From positions 1 to 64,000 of the forward strand of contig JAUHZO010000009.1 of the NCBI GenBank assembly GCA_030425925.1: a stretch of 64,000 bases of DNA, read 5' to 3'. The DNA comes from Alphaproteobacteria bacterium (GTDB lineage: Bacteria; Pseudomonadota; Alphaproteobacteria; Rhodobacterales; Rhodobacteraceae). The translations under genes and the position numbers were made by a program. The notes below the pieces were generated by a model, which saw only the letters and a program-made list of their open reading frames with translations, did not search any database and was not told where the DNA came from. Positions 1 through 8,405 of this stretch are shown here, piece by piece (the stretch's first letter is position 1; the number at the start of each line of letters is the position of its first letter).

Positions 1-102
1 CGGCGCGGGCGGCGGAGGCGGCGGAGGCGGCGGCGCGGGCGGAGGCGGCGCGGGCGGCGGAGGCGGCGGCGCGGGCGGCGGCGGCGGAGGCGGCGGAGGC
101 GG
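1..102. repeat. GGC/GGA/GCG triplet low-complexity tract
   Basis: The first 102 bases are built only from GGC, GGA and GCG triplets on the plus strand, in short irregular blocks. On the minus strand they read as Ala/Ser/Arg codons of the partial protein above. Such a tract is prone to replication slippage in multiples of three, which would change protein length without breaking the frame. Confidence 0.85.
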
Positions 103-370
103 CCTTGATATCATCGGTTGGACACACCGCCGCAACCGATGATATCAAAATACTGCGTAGAACGGGCAACGCTGTCAAACCACGTTTCCGTGCGCCCTCA
201 TTCCCCAGCACATAGGACCACCACAGCGGCAGCACCCGCGCCGCCGCGCGCGCCGCCAGCGTCACCGCGATCTCTTGTGCCCGCGCCTTTTCCTCCGGCG
301 TCTCGCGCGGCAGCGCGTTCAGCCAGGCCTCAAAGCTCTCACGATCCCGTATCTCGGATATCTCAACCAT
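1..370 (-). CDS. Ala-rich repeat protein, 3' end outside window
   Basis: An open frame starts at ATG 368-370 and runs off the left edge without a stop, giving 123 visible residues. The N-terminal part (MVEISEIRDRESFEAWLNAL) is an ordinary charged helical sequence, followed by a basic stretch and then, from about residue 90, a nearly pure Ala tract broken by Ser or Arg every third to fourth position (AASAASAAAARAAASAARAA). The tract is encoded by GCC GCC TCC/CGC triplet repeats. From memory, Rhodobacteraceae genomes carry proteins with a similar N-terminus and Ala-rich helical repeats; their function is unknown to me. It follows the dcw genes 55 bp downstream of a small membrane protein gene. 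The frame is convincing because it explains both the non-repetitive part and the repeat; function is not assigned. Confidence 0.65.
   Translation of the reverse strand, partial: MVEISEIRDRESFEAWLNALPRETPEEKARAQEIAVTLAARAAARVLPLWWSYVLGNEGARKRGLTALPVLRSILISSVAAVCPTDDIKAASAASAAAARAAASAARAASARAAASAASAARA
105..148. repeat. Perfect 16-bp inverted repeat inside a coding region
   Basis: Bases 105-120 (TTGATATCATCGGTTG) are exactly reverse-complementary to 133-148, with a 12-base spacer. No T-run follows on either strand, so it is not a typical terminator. It lies within the Ala-rich protein frame, just upstream of the triplet repeat, and encodes ordinary residues there. Confidence 0.85.
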
Positions 371-425
371 CGCGGGCACCCTGCCCTGCGTGTGCCCTCA
401 GATCAAGCGCCTCAGGCCAACCTCC

Positions 426-665
426 TCAGCCCCGCGCCAGACGTCCCGCCAAAGCGCCCAGCCCCAAGGCCGTCATGCCCGGCCCCAGCACAAAGAGCCA
501 CAGGAAGGCATAGACAAACGCGTCCAGCCCCTCCGCCCCCCAAAGCGCCGCCAGCGCGCCTGCCCCGGCAAAGCCAAGGACGATCTCGAACCGCCCGCGG
601 CGCAGGCTCTCGAACCCGGCGCAGAGCGCGGCAATCACAACAAGAACAGAAACGGTGAGCAGCAT
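426..665 (-). CDS. Small membrane protein (79 aa)
   Basis: 79 residues with a first hydrophobic segment at about residues 1-16, a short basic stretch (ESLRRGRFE) and two further hydrophobic segments to the end, so probably three membrane helices. I do not recognise a named family. It lies downstream of two DUF2484 genes and in the same direction as the dcw cluster, so it is probably co-transcribed with it. The ribosome-binding sequence AAGGGGGAC lies in the loop of a 7-bp hairpin that ends directly at the ATG, which supports this start. Confidence 0.6.
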   Translation of the reverse strand: MLLTVSVLVVIAALCAGFESLRRGRFEIVLGFAGAGALAALWGAEGLDAFVYAFLWLFVLGPGMTALGLGALAGRLARG

Positions 666-686
666 CGGTCAAGTCCCCCTTGACCG
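666..686 (-). promoter_or_regulatory. Hairpin presenting the ribosome binding site
   Basis: On the minus strand CGGTCAA and TTGACCG form a perfect 7-bp stem around the loop GGGGGAC. The loop is the Shine-Dalgarno sequence and the stem ends at the base before the ATG at 665. This geometry could modulate translation of the 79-residue membrane protein. It is seen only at sequence level. Confidence 0.4.
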
Positions 687-734
687 TCAGCATGGCCGCC
701 CCCGCGCCCGTGCGACAGTCCGGAATACCCGCCC

Positions 735-980
735 TCAGCCCAGTTGCCGCTTCACCCAGGCCAGCAGGTAGCGCACCGGCCAGCGCAGCACGCTCATCCC
801 CGCCGCCAGCGCCAGCAGGCCCACGATCCAGCCGTTCTCCCACGTCACCCAGACCAGCAGCGGCAGGCCCAGGGCGATCAGCACATAGGCGCGGGTCCAG
901 TGATTGTCCCTGGACGGCAACATGCCCAGCACATTGGCCAGCACCAGCCAGACAAAGGTCAGGATCAGCGACAGGGTCAT
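735..980 (-). CDS. DUF2484 family membrane protein (second copy)
   Basis: 81 residues, start ATG 978-980, beginning MTLSLILTFVWLVLANVLGM. It contains about three hydrophobic segments and ends in a basic tail. The pattern (VLANVLGMLPSRDNHW, then GNG-like WENGWIVGLLALAAGMSVLRWPVRYL) parallels the preceding gene, so the two look like a tandem duplication. DUF2484 proteins are small Rhodobacteraceae membrane proteins commonly found between murC and murB; their function is unknown. The start codon overlaps the stop of the upstream copy (ATGA), so translation is probably coupled. Confidence 0.7.
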   Translation of the reverse strand: MTLSLILTFVWLVLANVLGMLPSRDNHWTRAYVLIALGLPLLVWVTWENGWIVGLLALAAGMSVLRWPVRYLLAWVKRQLG

Positions 981-1246
981 GGCTCGTCTCTCGGGATCGG
1001 TCCGGGGTCCTGGCGCAGGATGTATTTCCGCCACAGATAGCGCAAGGGGTTGCGGAACATCGACAGGAAGGCCGCCAGCGCCAGCCCGGTCCAGACCCAG
1101 CCATGCGTGGCCCCGATCCACACGATCAGACCCGGCGCCAACAGCAGCAGCGCTACCCCCGGCACGTATTGGCGGCGCATGGGCAGCATCGCCACGATGG
1201 CCGAAGCCACCACCCAGAGCGCGCCCGCGATGAGCGCCGCACTCAT
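977..1246 (-). CDS. DUF2484 family membrane protein (first copy)
   Basis: 89 residues, start MSAALIAGALWVVASAIVAM. It has three hydrophobic segments and a charged C-terminal tail (RKYILRQDPGPIPRDEP). The family is DUF2484, known from Rhodobacterales next to murC, with no established function; the position suggests a role in envelope synthesis, which is inference. The gene begins 74 bp after the murC stop and overlaps the second DUF2484 gene by 4 bp. Confidence 0.75.
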   Translation of the reverse strand: MSAALIAGALWVVASAIVAMLPMRRQYVPGVALLLLAPGLIVWIGATHGWVWTGLALAAFLSMFRNPLRYLWRKYILRQDPGPIPRDEP

Positions 1247-1320
1247 GGGGGGAGGCTCCGGCGTGGTCGGGGGGTGGCGTTCGGCATGGGGGCGGCTCCG
1301 GTGTTCTCCAGGGGGGCGGC

Positions 1321-2730
1321 TCAGGCGGCCGGTTGCGCCAGCCGGCCCGGCAGCGCGTTGGCCCAGGCCGAAATCGTGCCCGCACCCAGGCAGACCACCA
1401 TGTCGCCGGGCCGCGCCTGTTCGCGCACCAGCCGCTCCAGGTCGTTCTCGTCGAGGATCGCGCGGGCGTGGCGGTGGCCGTGACGGATCAGCCCGGCAAC
1501 CAGATCGTCGCGGCTGGCCCCTTCGATGGGGGGTTCGCCCGCGGCATAGACCTCGGCAATGGCCACCACGTCGGCCTCGTTGAAACAGGTGCAGAACTCG
1601 TCGAACAGCGAGGAGAGCCGCGTGTAGCGATGCGGCTGGTGCACCGCGATCACCCGGCCTTCGCTGGCCTGCCGCGCGGCCTTGAGCACCGCGGCAATCT
1701 CGACCGGATGATGGCCGTAATCGTCGATCACGGTCACGCCGTTCACCTCGCCCACGCGGGTAAAGCGCCGGTTCACGCCCGCAAAGGCCGCCAGCGCCGC
1801 GCGGATCTCGTCGCGCCTCATGCCCAGATGCCGGGCCACGGCCACCGCCGACAGCGCGTTCGAGACATTGTGATCGCCGGGCATCGGCAAGGTGCAGCCC
1901 TCGATCACCTGATCCTCGGCCTGCAACGCGATGTCGAAATGCGCCACGCCGCGTTCATAGCGCAGGTTGATCGCGCGCACATCGGCCTGCGCGTTGAAAC
2001 CGTAGGTCACCACGCGGCGGTCGGTGATGCGGCCCACCAGCGTCTGCACCTCCGGATGATCGGTGCAGCAGATTGCAAGGCCATAGAACGGGATGTTCGA
2101 CACGAACTGGTAGAACCCGTCGCGCAGCGTGTCGAAATCGCCCCAGTGCTCCATGTGCTCGGGGTCGATATTGGTGACGATGGCGATGGTGGCCGGCAGG
2201 CGGTTGAAGGTGCCGTCGCTTTCGTCCGCCTCCACCACCATCCATTCGCCCAGCCCGACCCGCGCGTTCGAGCCATAGGCGTGGATGATCCCGCCATTGA
2301 CCACCGTCGGGTCGATCCCGCCCGCGTCCAGCAGCGTCGCCACCATGGTGGTGGTCGTCGTCTTGCCATGGGTGCCGGCGACGGCGACGTTGGATTTCAG
2401 CCGCATCAGCTCGGCCAGCATCTCGGCCCGGCGCACCACCGGCAGGCCGCGCGTGCGCGCGCTGTCCAGTTCGGGATTGCCGGGCTTGATCGCGGACGAG
2501 ATCACCACCACCTCGGCGCCGTCGAGGTTTCCGGCCCGCTGGCCTTCGAAGATCGTGGCCCCCAGCCCTTCCAGCCGCTCGGTGATCCTGGAGCGTTTCA
2601 GGTCCGATCCCTGCACGGTATACCCGTGGTTCAAAAGCACTTCGGCAATGCCCGACATGCCGATGCCGCCAATGCCGACAAAATGGATCGGGCCCACATC
2701 GGTGGGCAATTTGGTGGCTGCTGCATTCAT
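1321..2730 (-). CDS. murC: UDP-N-acetylmuramate--L-alanine ligase
   Basis: Adds L-Ala to UDP-N-acetylmuramate with ATP, the first amino acid of the peptidoglycan stem peptide, in the cytoplasm. The 469-residue length is normal. The N-terminal UDP-binding motif GIGGIGMS is at about 19-26, the Mur-ligase ATP loop GTHGKTTT at 119-126, EADESD at 167-172, and the MurC-typical DDYGHHP at 336-342. Start ATG 2728-2730. It lies 95 bp downstream of murG in the dcw cluster, read in the same direction, and is followed by the DUF2484 pair. Confidence 0.97.
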   Translation of the reverse strand: MNAAATKLPTDVGPIHFVGIGGIGMSGIAEVLLNHGYTVQGSDLKRSRITERLEGLGATIFEGQRAGNLDGAEVVVISSAIKPGNPELDSARTRGLPVVRRAEMLAELMRLKSNVAVAGTHGKTTTTTMVATLLDAGGIDPTVVNGGIIHAYGSNARVGLGEWMVVEADESDGTFNRLPATIAIVTNIDPEHMEHWGDFDTLRDGFYQFVSNIPFYGLAICCTDHPEVQTLVGRITDRRVVTYGFNAQADVRAINLRYERGVAHFDIALQAEDQVIEGCTLPMPGDHNVSNALSAVAVARHLGMRRDEIRAALAAFAGVNRRFTRVGEVNGVTVIDDYGHHPVEIAAVLKAARQASEGRVIAVHQPHRYTRLSSLFDEFCTCFNEADVVAIAEVYAAGEPPIEGASRDDLVAGLIRHGHRHARAILDENDLERLVREQARPGDMVVCLGAGTISAWANALPGRLAQPAA

Positions 2731-2825
2731 CCGCTCGTTCTCCTGTTCTTGTTCTTGTTGTCCGGTCCTTCAGGTCTGGCCCCTCGGTTCCGGCCTGCAA
2801 GGTCCCGCCCGTCGCTTCCGGCCCG

Positions 2826-3932
2826 TCAGTCTGCGGCGCGTTCGATGCCCGCCAGCTGTTCCACCAGCGCCGCCAGGTCCTCGGCCGCGTCGGGCCGCGA
2901 CACCGACAACGCCGCCTGCGCCATCTGTGCCGCGCCCTGCGGATTGGTCAGCACCGCAAGGATCGCGTCTGTCAGGGTCTCGATGGTCAGCTTTGCCTCG
3001 GGGATGCGGATCGCGGCCCCGGCCTCGACCAGCGCGCGGGCATTGGCCATCTGGTGATCGCCGGTGGCGGCGGCATAGGGCACAAGGATCGACGGCCGGC
3101 CGATCACGCTGATATCGGCAACGCTCGACGCGCCAGAGCGCGAGATCACCAGCTGCGCCTCGCTCATCCTGGCGGGCACGTCGTGAAAGAAGGGCTGCAC
3201 ATCGGCATAGACGCCGTTTTCGTCGTAATACTGCGCCACACGCGCGCCATCCTCGTCCCGCGCCTGGTGGCTGACCCGCAGGTTGCGCAGCATGTCCAGC
3301 GGCAGCGCGGCAATTGCCGGGGGCACCACGTCGCTGAGGATGCGCGCGCCCTGCGAGCCGCCGATCACCAGCATCGACATCGGGTAATCGCCCGGCTGGA
3401 TATAGCCCGCGCCCGCGCGCTCCCTGACCGCAAGGCGCACCGGGTTGCCCACATGCACGCCCTCGACACCCTCGGGCAGGTCGGTGGGCCAGGTGCCGCA
3501 GGCCATCACCTGCACGCGCTTGGCAAAGACCTGGTTGACGCGCCCCAGCACGCCGTTCTGTTCGTGGATCATGCGCGGGATGCGCAGCAGCGTCGCCGCC
3601 GACAGCGCCGGTATCGACGGGTAGCCGCCAAAACCCACCACCGCGTCGGGGCGGTCCTTGCGCATCCGCAGCGCCATCGACAGCACGCCGCCTGCGATCC
3701 GGAACGGCACGCCGGCCTTGGCGGCCAGCCCGCCGCGGGCAAAGGTCGACGAGGCCACCTGTTCCACCTCGACGCTGTGCGGAAATCCGCCGACATAGCG
3801 CGCCCCGCGCGCATCCGTCGACAGCTTGACCCGCCAGCCGCGGCGCAACAGCACCTCGGCCAGGGCCTGGGCCGGAAACATATGCCCCCCCGTGCCCCCG
3901 GCAGCCATCACCAGATACGGCCTCTTCAACAT
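2826..3932 (-). CDS. murG: UDP-GlcNAc:lipid I N-acetylglucosaminyltransferase
   Basis: Transfers GlcNAc to lipid I to make lipid II on the cytoplasmic face of the membrane. The glycine loop GTGGH follows the first strand (residues 13-17 from the ATG) and the later [12 protein letters not shown] segment matches the UDP-GlcNAc site of the GT28 family. I chose ATG 3930-3932 rather than the in-frame GTG at 3941 because GAGGGG lies at good spacing upstream of the ATG. That gives 368 residues, usual for MurG. It follows ftsW by about 48 bp, so lipid II synthesis and its transport or polymerisation partner are neighbours. Confidence 0.96.
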   Translation of the reverse strand: MLKRPYLVMAAGGTGGHMFPAQALAEVLLRRGWRVKLSTDARGARYVGGFPHSVEVEQVASSTFARGGLAAKAGVPFRIAGGVLSMALRMRKDRPDAVVGFGGYPSIPALSAATLLRIPRMIHEQNGVLGRVNQVFAKRVQVMACGTWPTDLPEGVEGVHVGNPVRLAVRERAGAGYIQPGDYPMSMLVIGGSQGARILSDVVPPAIAALPLDMLRNLRVSHQARDEDGARVAQYYDENGVYADVQPFFHDVPARMSEAQLVISRSGASSVADISVIGRPSILVPYAAATGDHQMANARALVEAGAAIRIPEAKLTIETLTDAILAVLTNPQGAAQMAQAALSVSRPDAAEDLAALVEQLAGIERAAD

Positions 3933-3980
3933 GCGCAACACCCCTCAAAAGGCGGCTTACCGCCTAAACGCGGGCCGGCT

Positions 3981-5147
3981 TCAACGCAAGCGGCCCCGCA
4001 GAATGTCGCCTATCTCGCCTTGCGGACGGGTTCTTGTAAAGGCCAGCAGCATGCCCACCGCGATCCCGCCCGCGATCAGCGACGACCCGCCATAGCTGAC
4101 AAAGGGCAGCGTCATGCCCTTGGCCGGAAGCAGCCGCACCGCGACGCCCATGTTGATCATCGCCTGCACGCCAAACATGCAGGCCAGCCCTGTGCCCGCC
4201 AGCCGGATGAACGGATCGCGTTCGCGCATCAGCCGGATGAGCGAGCGCACGACGATCATGGCATAAAGCAGGATGATCGCGAGCACCATGATCAGCCCGT
4301 ATTCCTCGGCCGCCACCGCGATGATGAAATCCGTATGCGCATCCGGCAGGGACCATTTCACCTGCCCCTCGCCCACGCCCACACCGAAGAACCCGCCTTC
4401 GCGAATCGCGTTGGTGGCATAGCCCAGCTGCGTGGTGGGATCGACCTCGGGGTTCAGAAAGCCGTCGATGCGGCGGGCAAAGTGTTCGGAGGAGTTGTAG
4501 GCCAGCACACCCCCGGCGATCACCAGCATCGCCAGCCCGATCAGCAGCAGCATCGGCGCGCCGCCGACGAACCACATCACGCCCCAGCCGAACAGCACCA
4601 GCGCTGCCTGCCCGAAATCCGGTTGCATCGCCAGCATCAGCACGATCGCGATGGCCAGCACGAAGGAATAGATCCGCCCGGGCGGGCCGCTGATCTCTTG
4701 CGAGGCGGCCATCAGCCAGGCGGCGGCGATCACGAAGGTGGGTTTCAGGAACTCCGAAGGCTGCAGCGAGGCAAAGCCAAGGCTGTACCAGCGCACCGCC
4801 CCCTTGCCGAAATCCGTGCCGAAAATCGGCAAAAGCGCCAGCGCCACGAATGCGCCGAGGAAGCCCAGCAGCGCAAGCCGCCGCACCACCTGCGGGTTCA
4901 TCATCGAGGTCAGCAGCATCGTGACGATGGCCAGCCCGCCAAAGAACGCCTGCCGCGTGACATAGTGGAACGGGGCCAGCCCGTTGCGTTCGGCCAGCGG
5001 CGGCGACGCCGCAAGGCCCAGCAGAATGCCGATGCCGAACAGCATCAGGATGCAGGACAAGGTCCACTTGTCCACCGTCCGCCACCATTTCGGCAGGATC
5101 GGCTCGCCATCGCGCACGGGGGCCGCGCCATAAACCATTTCCGTCAT
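3981..5147 (-). CDS. ftsW: SEDS peptidoglycan glycosyltransferase FtsW
   Basis: Septal SEDS-family polymerase that works with FtsI at the divisome. The 388 residues carry about ten membrane segments and typical SEDS sequence (LQPSEFLKPTFVIAAAW, QPDFGQAALVLFGWGVMW, GVGVGEGQVKWSLPDAHTDFI, and a C-terminal LPFVSYGGSSL). Start ATG 5145-5147 gives MTEMVYGAAP; longer in-frame extensions upstream are in non-coding-like sequence. It is divergent from the flavoprotein gene at 5314, which breaks the dcw cluster into two transcription blocks, so ftsW-murG-murC probably has its own promoter in 5148-5313. Confidence 0.96.
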   Translation of the reverse strand: MTEMVYGAAPVRDGEPILPKWWRTVDKWTLSCILMLFGIGILLGLAASPPLAERNGLAPFHYVTRQAFFGGLAIVTMLLTSMMNPQVVRRLALLGFLGAFVALALLPIFGTDFGKGAVRWYSLGFASLQPSEFLKPTFVIAAAWLMAASQEISGPPGRIYSFVLAIAIVLMLAMQPDFGQAALVLFGWGVMWFVGGAPMLLLIGLAMLVIAGGVLAYNSSEHFARRIDGFLNPEVDPTTQLGYATNAIREGGFFGVGVGEGQVKWSLPDAHTDFIIAVAAEEYGLIMVLAIILLYAMIVVRSLIRLMRERDPFIRLAGTGLACMFGVQAMINMGVAVRLLPAKGMTLPFVSYGGSSLIAGGIAVGMLLAFTRTRPQGEIGDILRGRLR

Positions 5148-5313
5148 GTGAATACCGCTCGTACTGCCTCGGATCGCCCGTTTGCCGGGTCTGACGATGA
5201 GTCTAGCGGATTTCCGCGCACCGGGCCAGCGTCTTGGTTCCAAGGTCGCGGCACGCCACGCAAGGCCGTGAAACCGCGTGACATTTGCGCCGTTCTTCGC
5301 CACTAGGCGCGCC
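5148..5313. other. Divergent intergenic region (ftsW / flavoprotein)
   Basis: 166 bp between two divergent starts. It should hold promoters for ftsW-murG-murC and for the flavoprotein gene. I could not place a convincing -35/-10 pair on either strand. Confidence 0.4.
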
Positions 5314-6516
5314 ATGTTCACCCGCACGCTGATCCTGGGGGCCGGTGCCGCCGGCATGATGGCCGCCGCCCATTGCGGGGGCGAGTCGCTGGTGCTCGAC
5401 CATGCCAAGGCGCCGGGCGAAAAGATCCGGATCTCGGGCGGCGGGCGGTGCAATTTCACCAACCTCGAAATCGCGCCGGAGCGATTCCTGGGCGCAAACC
5501 CGCATTTCCCCAAATCCGCCCTGGCGCGCTACACGCAATGGGATTTCCTCGACCTGGTCGGGCGGTACGGGATTGCCTGGCATGAAAAGACGCTGGGGCA
5601 GCTCTTTTGCGACGGCAAGGCCACCCAGATCGTCGACATGCTGCGCCACGAGATGGAGGCGGCGGGCGCACGGCTCTGGCTGCAGACCGAGATCGGCGCG
5701 GTGCGCCACGACGGAAAGCGGTTTCGCGTCGGTGTCAAGCGCGAGGGGCAACAGATTGAGATCGAATGCGAAAACCTGATCCTTGCCACAGGCGGCAAGT
5801 CGATCCCCAAGATGGGGGCAACGGGCCTCGCCTATGACATCGCCCGGCACTTTGGCCACGAAATCACCGAAACGCGACCGGCGCTGGTGCCCTTTACCTT
5901 CGAGAAAGGACGCTTCACCAATCTTGCAGGTGTGGCCTGCAACAGCCTGATCTCGAACGCAAAGGCACGGTTCGAAGAGGCACTTCTGTTCACCCATCGC
6001 GGCCTGTCCGGACCCGCCGTGCTGCAGATCTCCAGCTATTGGCGCGAGGGCGAGGCGGTGTCGGTGAACCTCTTGCCCGGCATCCGGCTGGGCGAGACCC
6101 TGCGCGACAAGCGCAACAGCGACGGGCGCAAGGCGCTGAGCACCGAACTGGCCCGCCACCTGCCCAACCGGCTTGTCAGCTTTCTAGAGCAAGAAATTGA
6201 TCTGAAAGGCAACCTTGCCGATCTGTCGGACCGCCGCATCGACGCGCTGGATGCAAAGCTCGGCGACTGGCAGCTCAAACCCACCGGCACCGAAGGCTAC
6301 CGCACCGCCGAGGTCACGCTGGGCGGCGTGGATACGTCAGGGATCAGCTCCAAGACCATGGAATCAAAGCACATCCCCGGCCTTTATATCATCGGCGAAG
6401 CGGTGGACGTGACCGGCTGGCTGGGCGGGTACAATTTCCAGTGGGCCTGGTCCTCGGCCGTGGCCGCGGGCCGCGCCATCAGCGCCCGGCCAACGCCGCC
6501 TGCACAGAGCGGGTGA
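5314..6516 (+). CDS. HI0933/BaiN-family FAD flavoprotein
   Basis: A 400-residue flavoprotein of the HI0933 (YhiN/BaiN) family of unassigned NAD(P)/FAD oxidoreductases. Visible motifs are the N-terminal dinucleotide fold [27 protein letters not shown] near residue 40, [14 protein letters not shown] in the middle, and the C-terminal [19 protein letters not shown] that closes the FAD site. Start ATG 5314 gives the flavin fold directly at the N-terminus. It is the only plus-strand gene inside the dcw cluster and its last 38 bp overlap the 3' end of murD on the other strand. The substrate is unknown; BaiN in gut clostridia acts on bile acids, but that cannot be transferred here. Confidence 0.88.
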   Translation: MFTRTLILGAGAAGMMAAAHCGGESLVLDHAKAPGEKIRISGGGRCNFTNLEIAPERFLGANPHFPKSALARYTQWDFLDLVGRYGIAWHEKTLGQLFCDGKATQIVDMLRHEMEAAGARLWLQTEIGAVRHDGKRFRVGVKREGQQIEIECENLILATGGKSIPKMGATGLAYDIARHFGHEITETRPALVPFTFEKGRFTNLAGVACNSLISNAKARFEEALLFTHRGLSGPAVLQISSYWREGEAVSVNLLPGIRLGETLRDKRNSDGRKALSTELARHLPNRLVSFLEQEIDLKGNLADLSDRRIDALDAKLGDWQLKPTGTEGYRTAEVTLGGVDTSGISSKTMESKHIPGLYIIGEAVDVTGWLGGYNFQWAWSSAVAAGRAISARPTPPAQSG

Positions 6517-7885
6517 AATCCTCGCCCCGCTTCTCGAAATTGTCATACTGGTCGAAACTCGCCGCCGCCGGGGCCAGCAGGACAACCTCGCCCGGCTGCG
6601 CCTCGGCCACGGCGCGGTCCACGGCACTTTCCATGGTGGTGCAAGGTTCGGCCTCAACGCCTTGAAGCTGCAAGGCAAACCCCTCGGCCTCGCGCCCGAT
6701 CACATAGGCTTTGACAACGTTGTCAAAGCCGCGCTGCAAGCCCTCCAGCCCGCCCTCTTTCTGCAACCCGCCACAGATCCAGCGGATCCTGGGGAAGGCC
6801 TGCAACGCCTTCAGCGCCGCGTCCACGTTCGTGGCCTTGCTGTCGTTGACATAGAGCACGCCGCCCGCCTCCGCGACGATCTGCGAGCGGTGCGGCAGGC
6901 CTTCGAAACTGTGCAGCGCCGTCTCGATCTGGCGCGGCGCGATGCCAAGGCTGCGCGCTGCCGCGTAGGCTGCACAGGCGTTCTGGTGGTTATGTGCCCC
7001 GGGCAGCCCGCGCACCTCGCGCAGGTCGATCGAGGCCACCTGCCGCCCCTTGCGCCACTCGCTCAGGAAACCCTTGCGGGCAAAGACGTTCCAGCCCGGG
7101 CCCGCCAGCTTCTGTCCCGACGACACGCGCAGCACACGGTCATCCGTCGGCCCCTCGGCCAGCTGGTTGGCCAGGTAGCGGCCTTCGTCCTCGTCCACGC
7201 CGATCACGCAGCGATCCGGCCCGCCTTCGGCGAAAAGCCGCCGCTTGGCCGCGAAATAGCCGCCCAGCCCCGCGTGCCGGTCCAGGTGATCGGGCGACAG
7301 GTTGGTGAACACGCCGATATCCGGCGTCAGCGCGCGGGCCAGATCGGTCTGGTAGCTCGACAGTTCCAGCACCACCACGCCGCCCTCTCCCGGCGGGTCG
7401 ATGTCCAGGACGCCGCGCCCGATATTGCCGGCCAGCTGGCTGTCGCGTCCCGCGGCCTGCACGATGTGGTGGATCAGCGCCGAGGTGGTGGATTTCCCGT
7501 TCGACCCGGTCACCGCCACCACCCGCGGCGGCACGTCAAGACTGTCCCACGCGCCCGAGCCGAACGAGCGGAAGAAGAGCCCGATATCGTTATCCACCGG
7601 CACACCGGCCGCCCAGGCGGCGGCGATCACCGGGTTGGGCGCGGGGTAGAGATGCGGGATGCCGGGGCTGACGACCAGGCAGGCCACCTCGTCCAGGGCA
7701 CCCTGTTTCGACAGATCGACAGGGGCCAGCCCCTCCGCCTCCGCCCGGGTCCGCGCGGCGGGATTGTCATCCCAGACCACCGGCACGGCACCGCCCGCCG
7801 CCAGCGCCTTGGCGGCGGTCAGACCCGACCGGCCCAGCCCCAGAACGGCGACCTTGCGCCCGTCAAACCCCTGCACCGGTATCAT
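6479..7885 (-). CDS. murD: UDP-MurNAc-L-alanine--D-glutamate ligase
   Basis: Adds D-Glu to UDP-MurNAc-L-Ala with ATP. The 468-residue protein has the Rossmann-like N-terminus [10 protein letters not shown] and the ATP loop TGSNGKST at 126-133, with the PHRSQIVAE segment of the C-terminal domain. Start ATG 7883-7885 (MIPVQGFDG). Its 5' end overlaps the P-loop ATPase gene by 23 bp, so it is translated from the same transcript, and its 3' end overlaps the convergent flavoprotein gene. Confidence 0.97.
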   Translation of the reverse strand: MIPVQGFDGRKVAVLGLGRSGLTAAKALAAGGAVPVVWDDNPAARTRAEAEGLAPVDLSKQGALDEVACLVVSPGIPHLYPAPNPVIAAAWAAGVPVDNDIGLFFRSFGSGAWDSLDVPPRVVAVTGSNGKSTTSALIHHIVQAAGRDSQLAGNIGRGVLDIDPPGEGGVVVLELSSYQTDLARALTPDIGVFTNLSPDHLDRHAGLGGYFAAKRRLFAEGGPDRCVIGVDEDEGRYLANQLAEGPTDDRVLRVSSGQKLAGPGWNVFARKGFLSEWRKGRQVASIDLREVRGLPGAHNHQNACAAYAAARSLGIAPRQIETALHSFEGLPHRSQIVAEAGGVLYVNDSKATNVDAALKALQAFPRIRWICGGLQKEGGLEGLQRGFDNVVKAYVIGREAEGFALQLQGVEAEPCTTMESAVDRAVAEAQPGEVVLLAPAAASFDQYDNFEKRGEDFTRSVQAALAGR

Positions 7886-8405
7886 CTGCGTCCCCCATCG
7901 CCGCCACGCGCGCCTCGATCCAGTCCGCCCGCTCGGGCACGGGCCGTTTCGGCACGATCTCCACGCGGTAGCCCAGATCGGGCAAGCGGTCGCACAGCGC
8001 GTGATATTCCGCAAGAGCCTCCTCCAGCCCGTGTTGGCGGGCGTCGTCGCGGCGGTAGATCTCGGGCCAGGGCGGCACCAGAAAGACCGTCGGGGCATAG
8101 CGCAGCCGCGTGACGACATCGGTAAAGTCCTCCGGCAGCGCCCGCCCCGTGCGCAGGAACCACACCACGGCATCCAGCGCCGAGCGGTCGTAGAAACACA
8201 GCCCCGCCCCCGCGGCGTGATCCACCGCCGCCAGTTCGAGGCAGCGCAGGGCGAAGCGCTCCGGCGTGGCATGGGGTGAAATCCCCTCGGCCACAACCCG
8301 CCGCCCGGGCTCTTCGAAAACGGGATGCCCGCGCGCCTGCAAAGCCCTCAGCAGGGTGGACTTGCCGCCTCCCGAACAGCCCGAGAGCACGTGGCGTCGA
8401 TTCAC
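7863..8405 (-). CDS. AAA_28-type P-loop ATPase (NadR/Ttd14-like)
   Basis: 180 residues with an N-terminal Walker [10 protein letters not shown] at 9-17 and later [14 protein letters not shown] and [17 protein letters not shown] segments, as in small AAA_28 ATPases related to the NadR kinase domain. The family may phosphorylate small molecules or act as a GTP/ATP switch; the substrate is unknown. It is not part of the canonical dcw cluster, yet it overlaps murD by 23 bp and the BciB-like gene by 4 bp, so it is embedded in the operon. Confidence 0.8.
   Translation of the reverse strand: MNRRHVLSGCSGGGKSTLLRALQARGHPVFEEPGRRVVAEGISPHATPERFALRCLELAAVDHAAGAGLCFYDRSALDAVVWFLRTGRALPEDFTDVVTRLRYAPTVFLVPPWPEIYRRDDARQHGLEEALAEYHALCDRLPDLGYRVEIVPKRPVPERADWIEARVAAMGDADDTGAGV

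Noticed and set aside
1-102. Periodic GC-rich tract as a CRISPR or minisatellite
   Set aside because: Units are irregular triplets without spacers, and the tract is in frame with a protein sequence, so it is a coding low-complexity repeat.
2-142. Gly-rich protein end on the plus strand over the triplet tract
   Set aside because: The plus-strand frame reads poly-Gly/Ala and stops at 140-142, but the minus-strand frame continues into a normal-looking N-terminus with an ATG, which explains more.
5278-5314. Longer start for the HI0933-type flavoprotein
   Set aside because: The extra residues precede a flavin fold that normally starts at the N-terminus; ATG 5314 gives the family layout.
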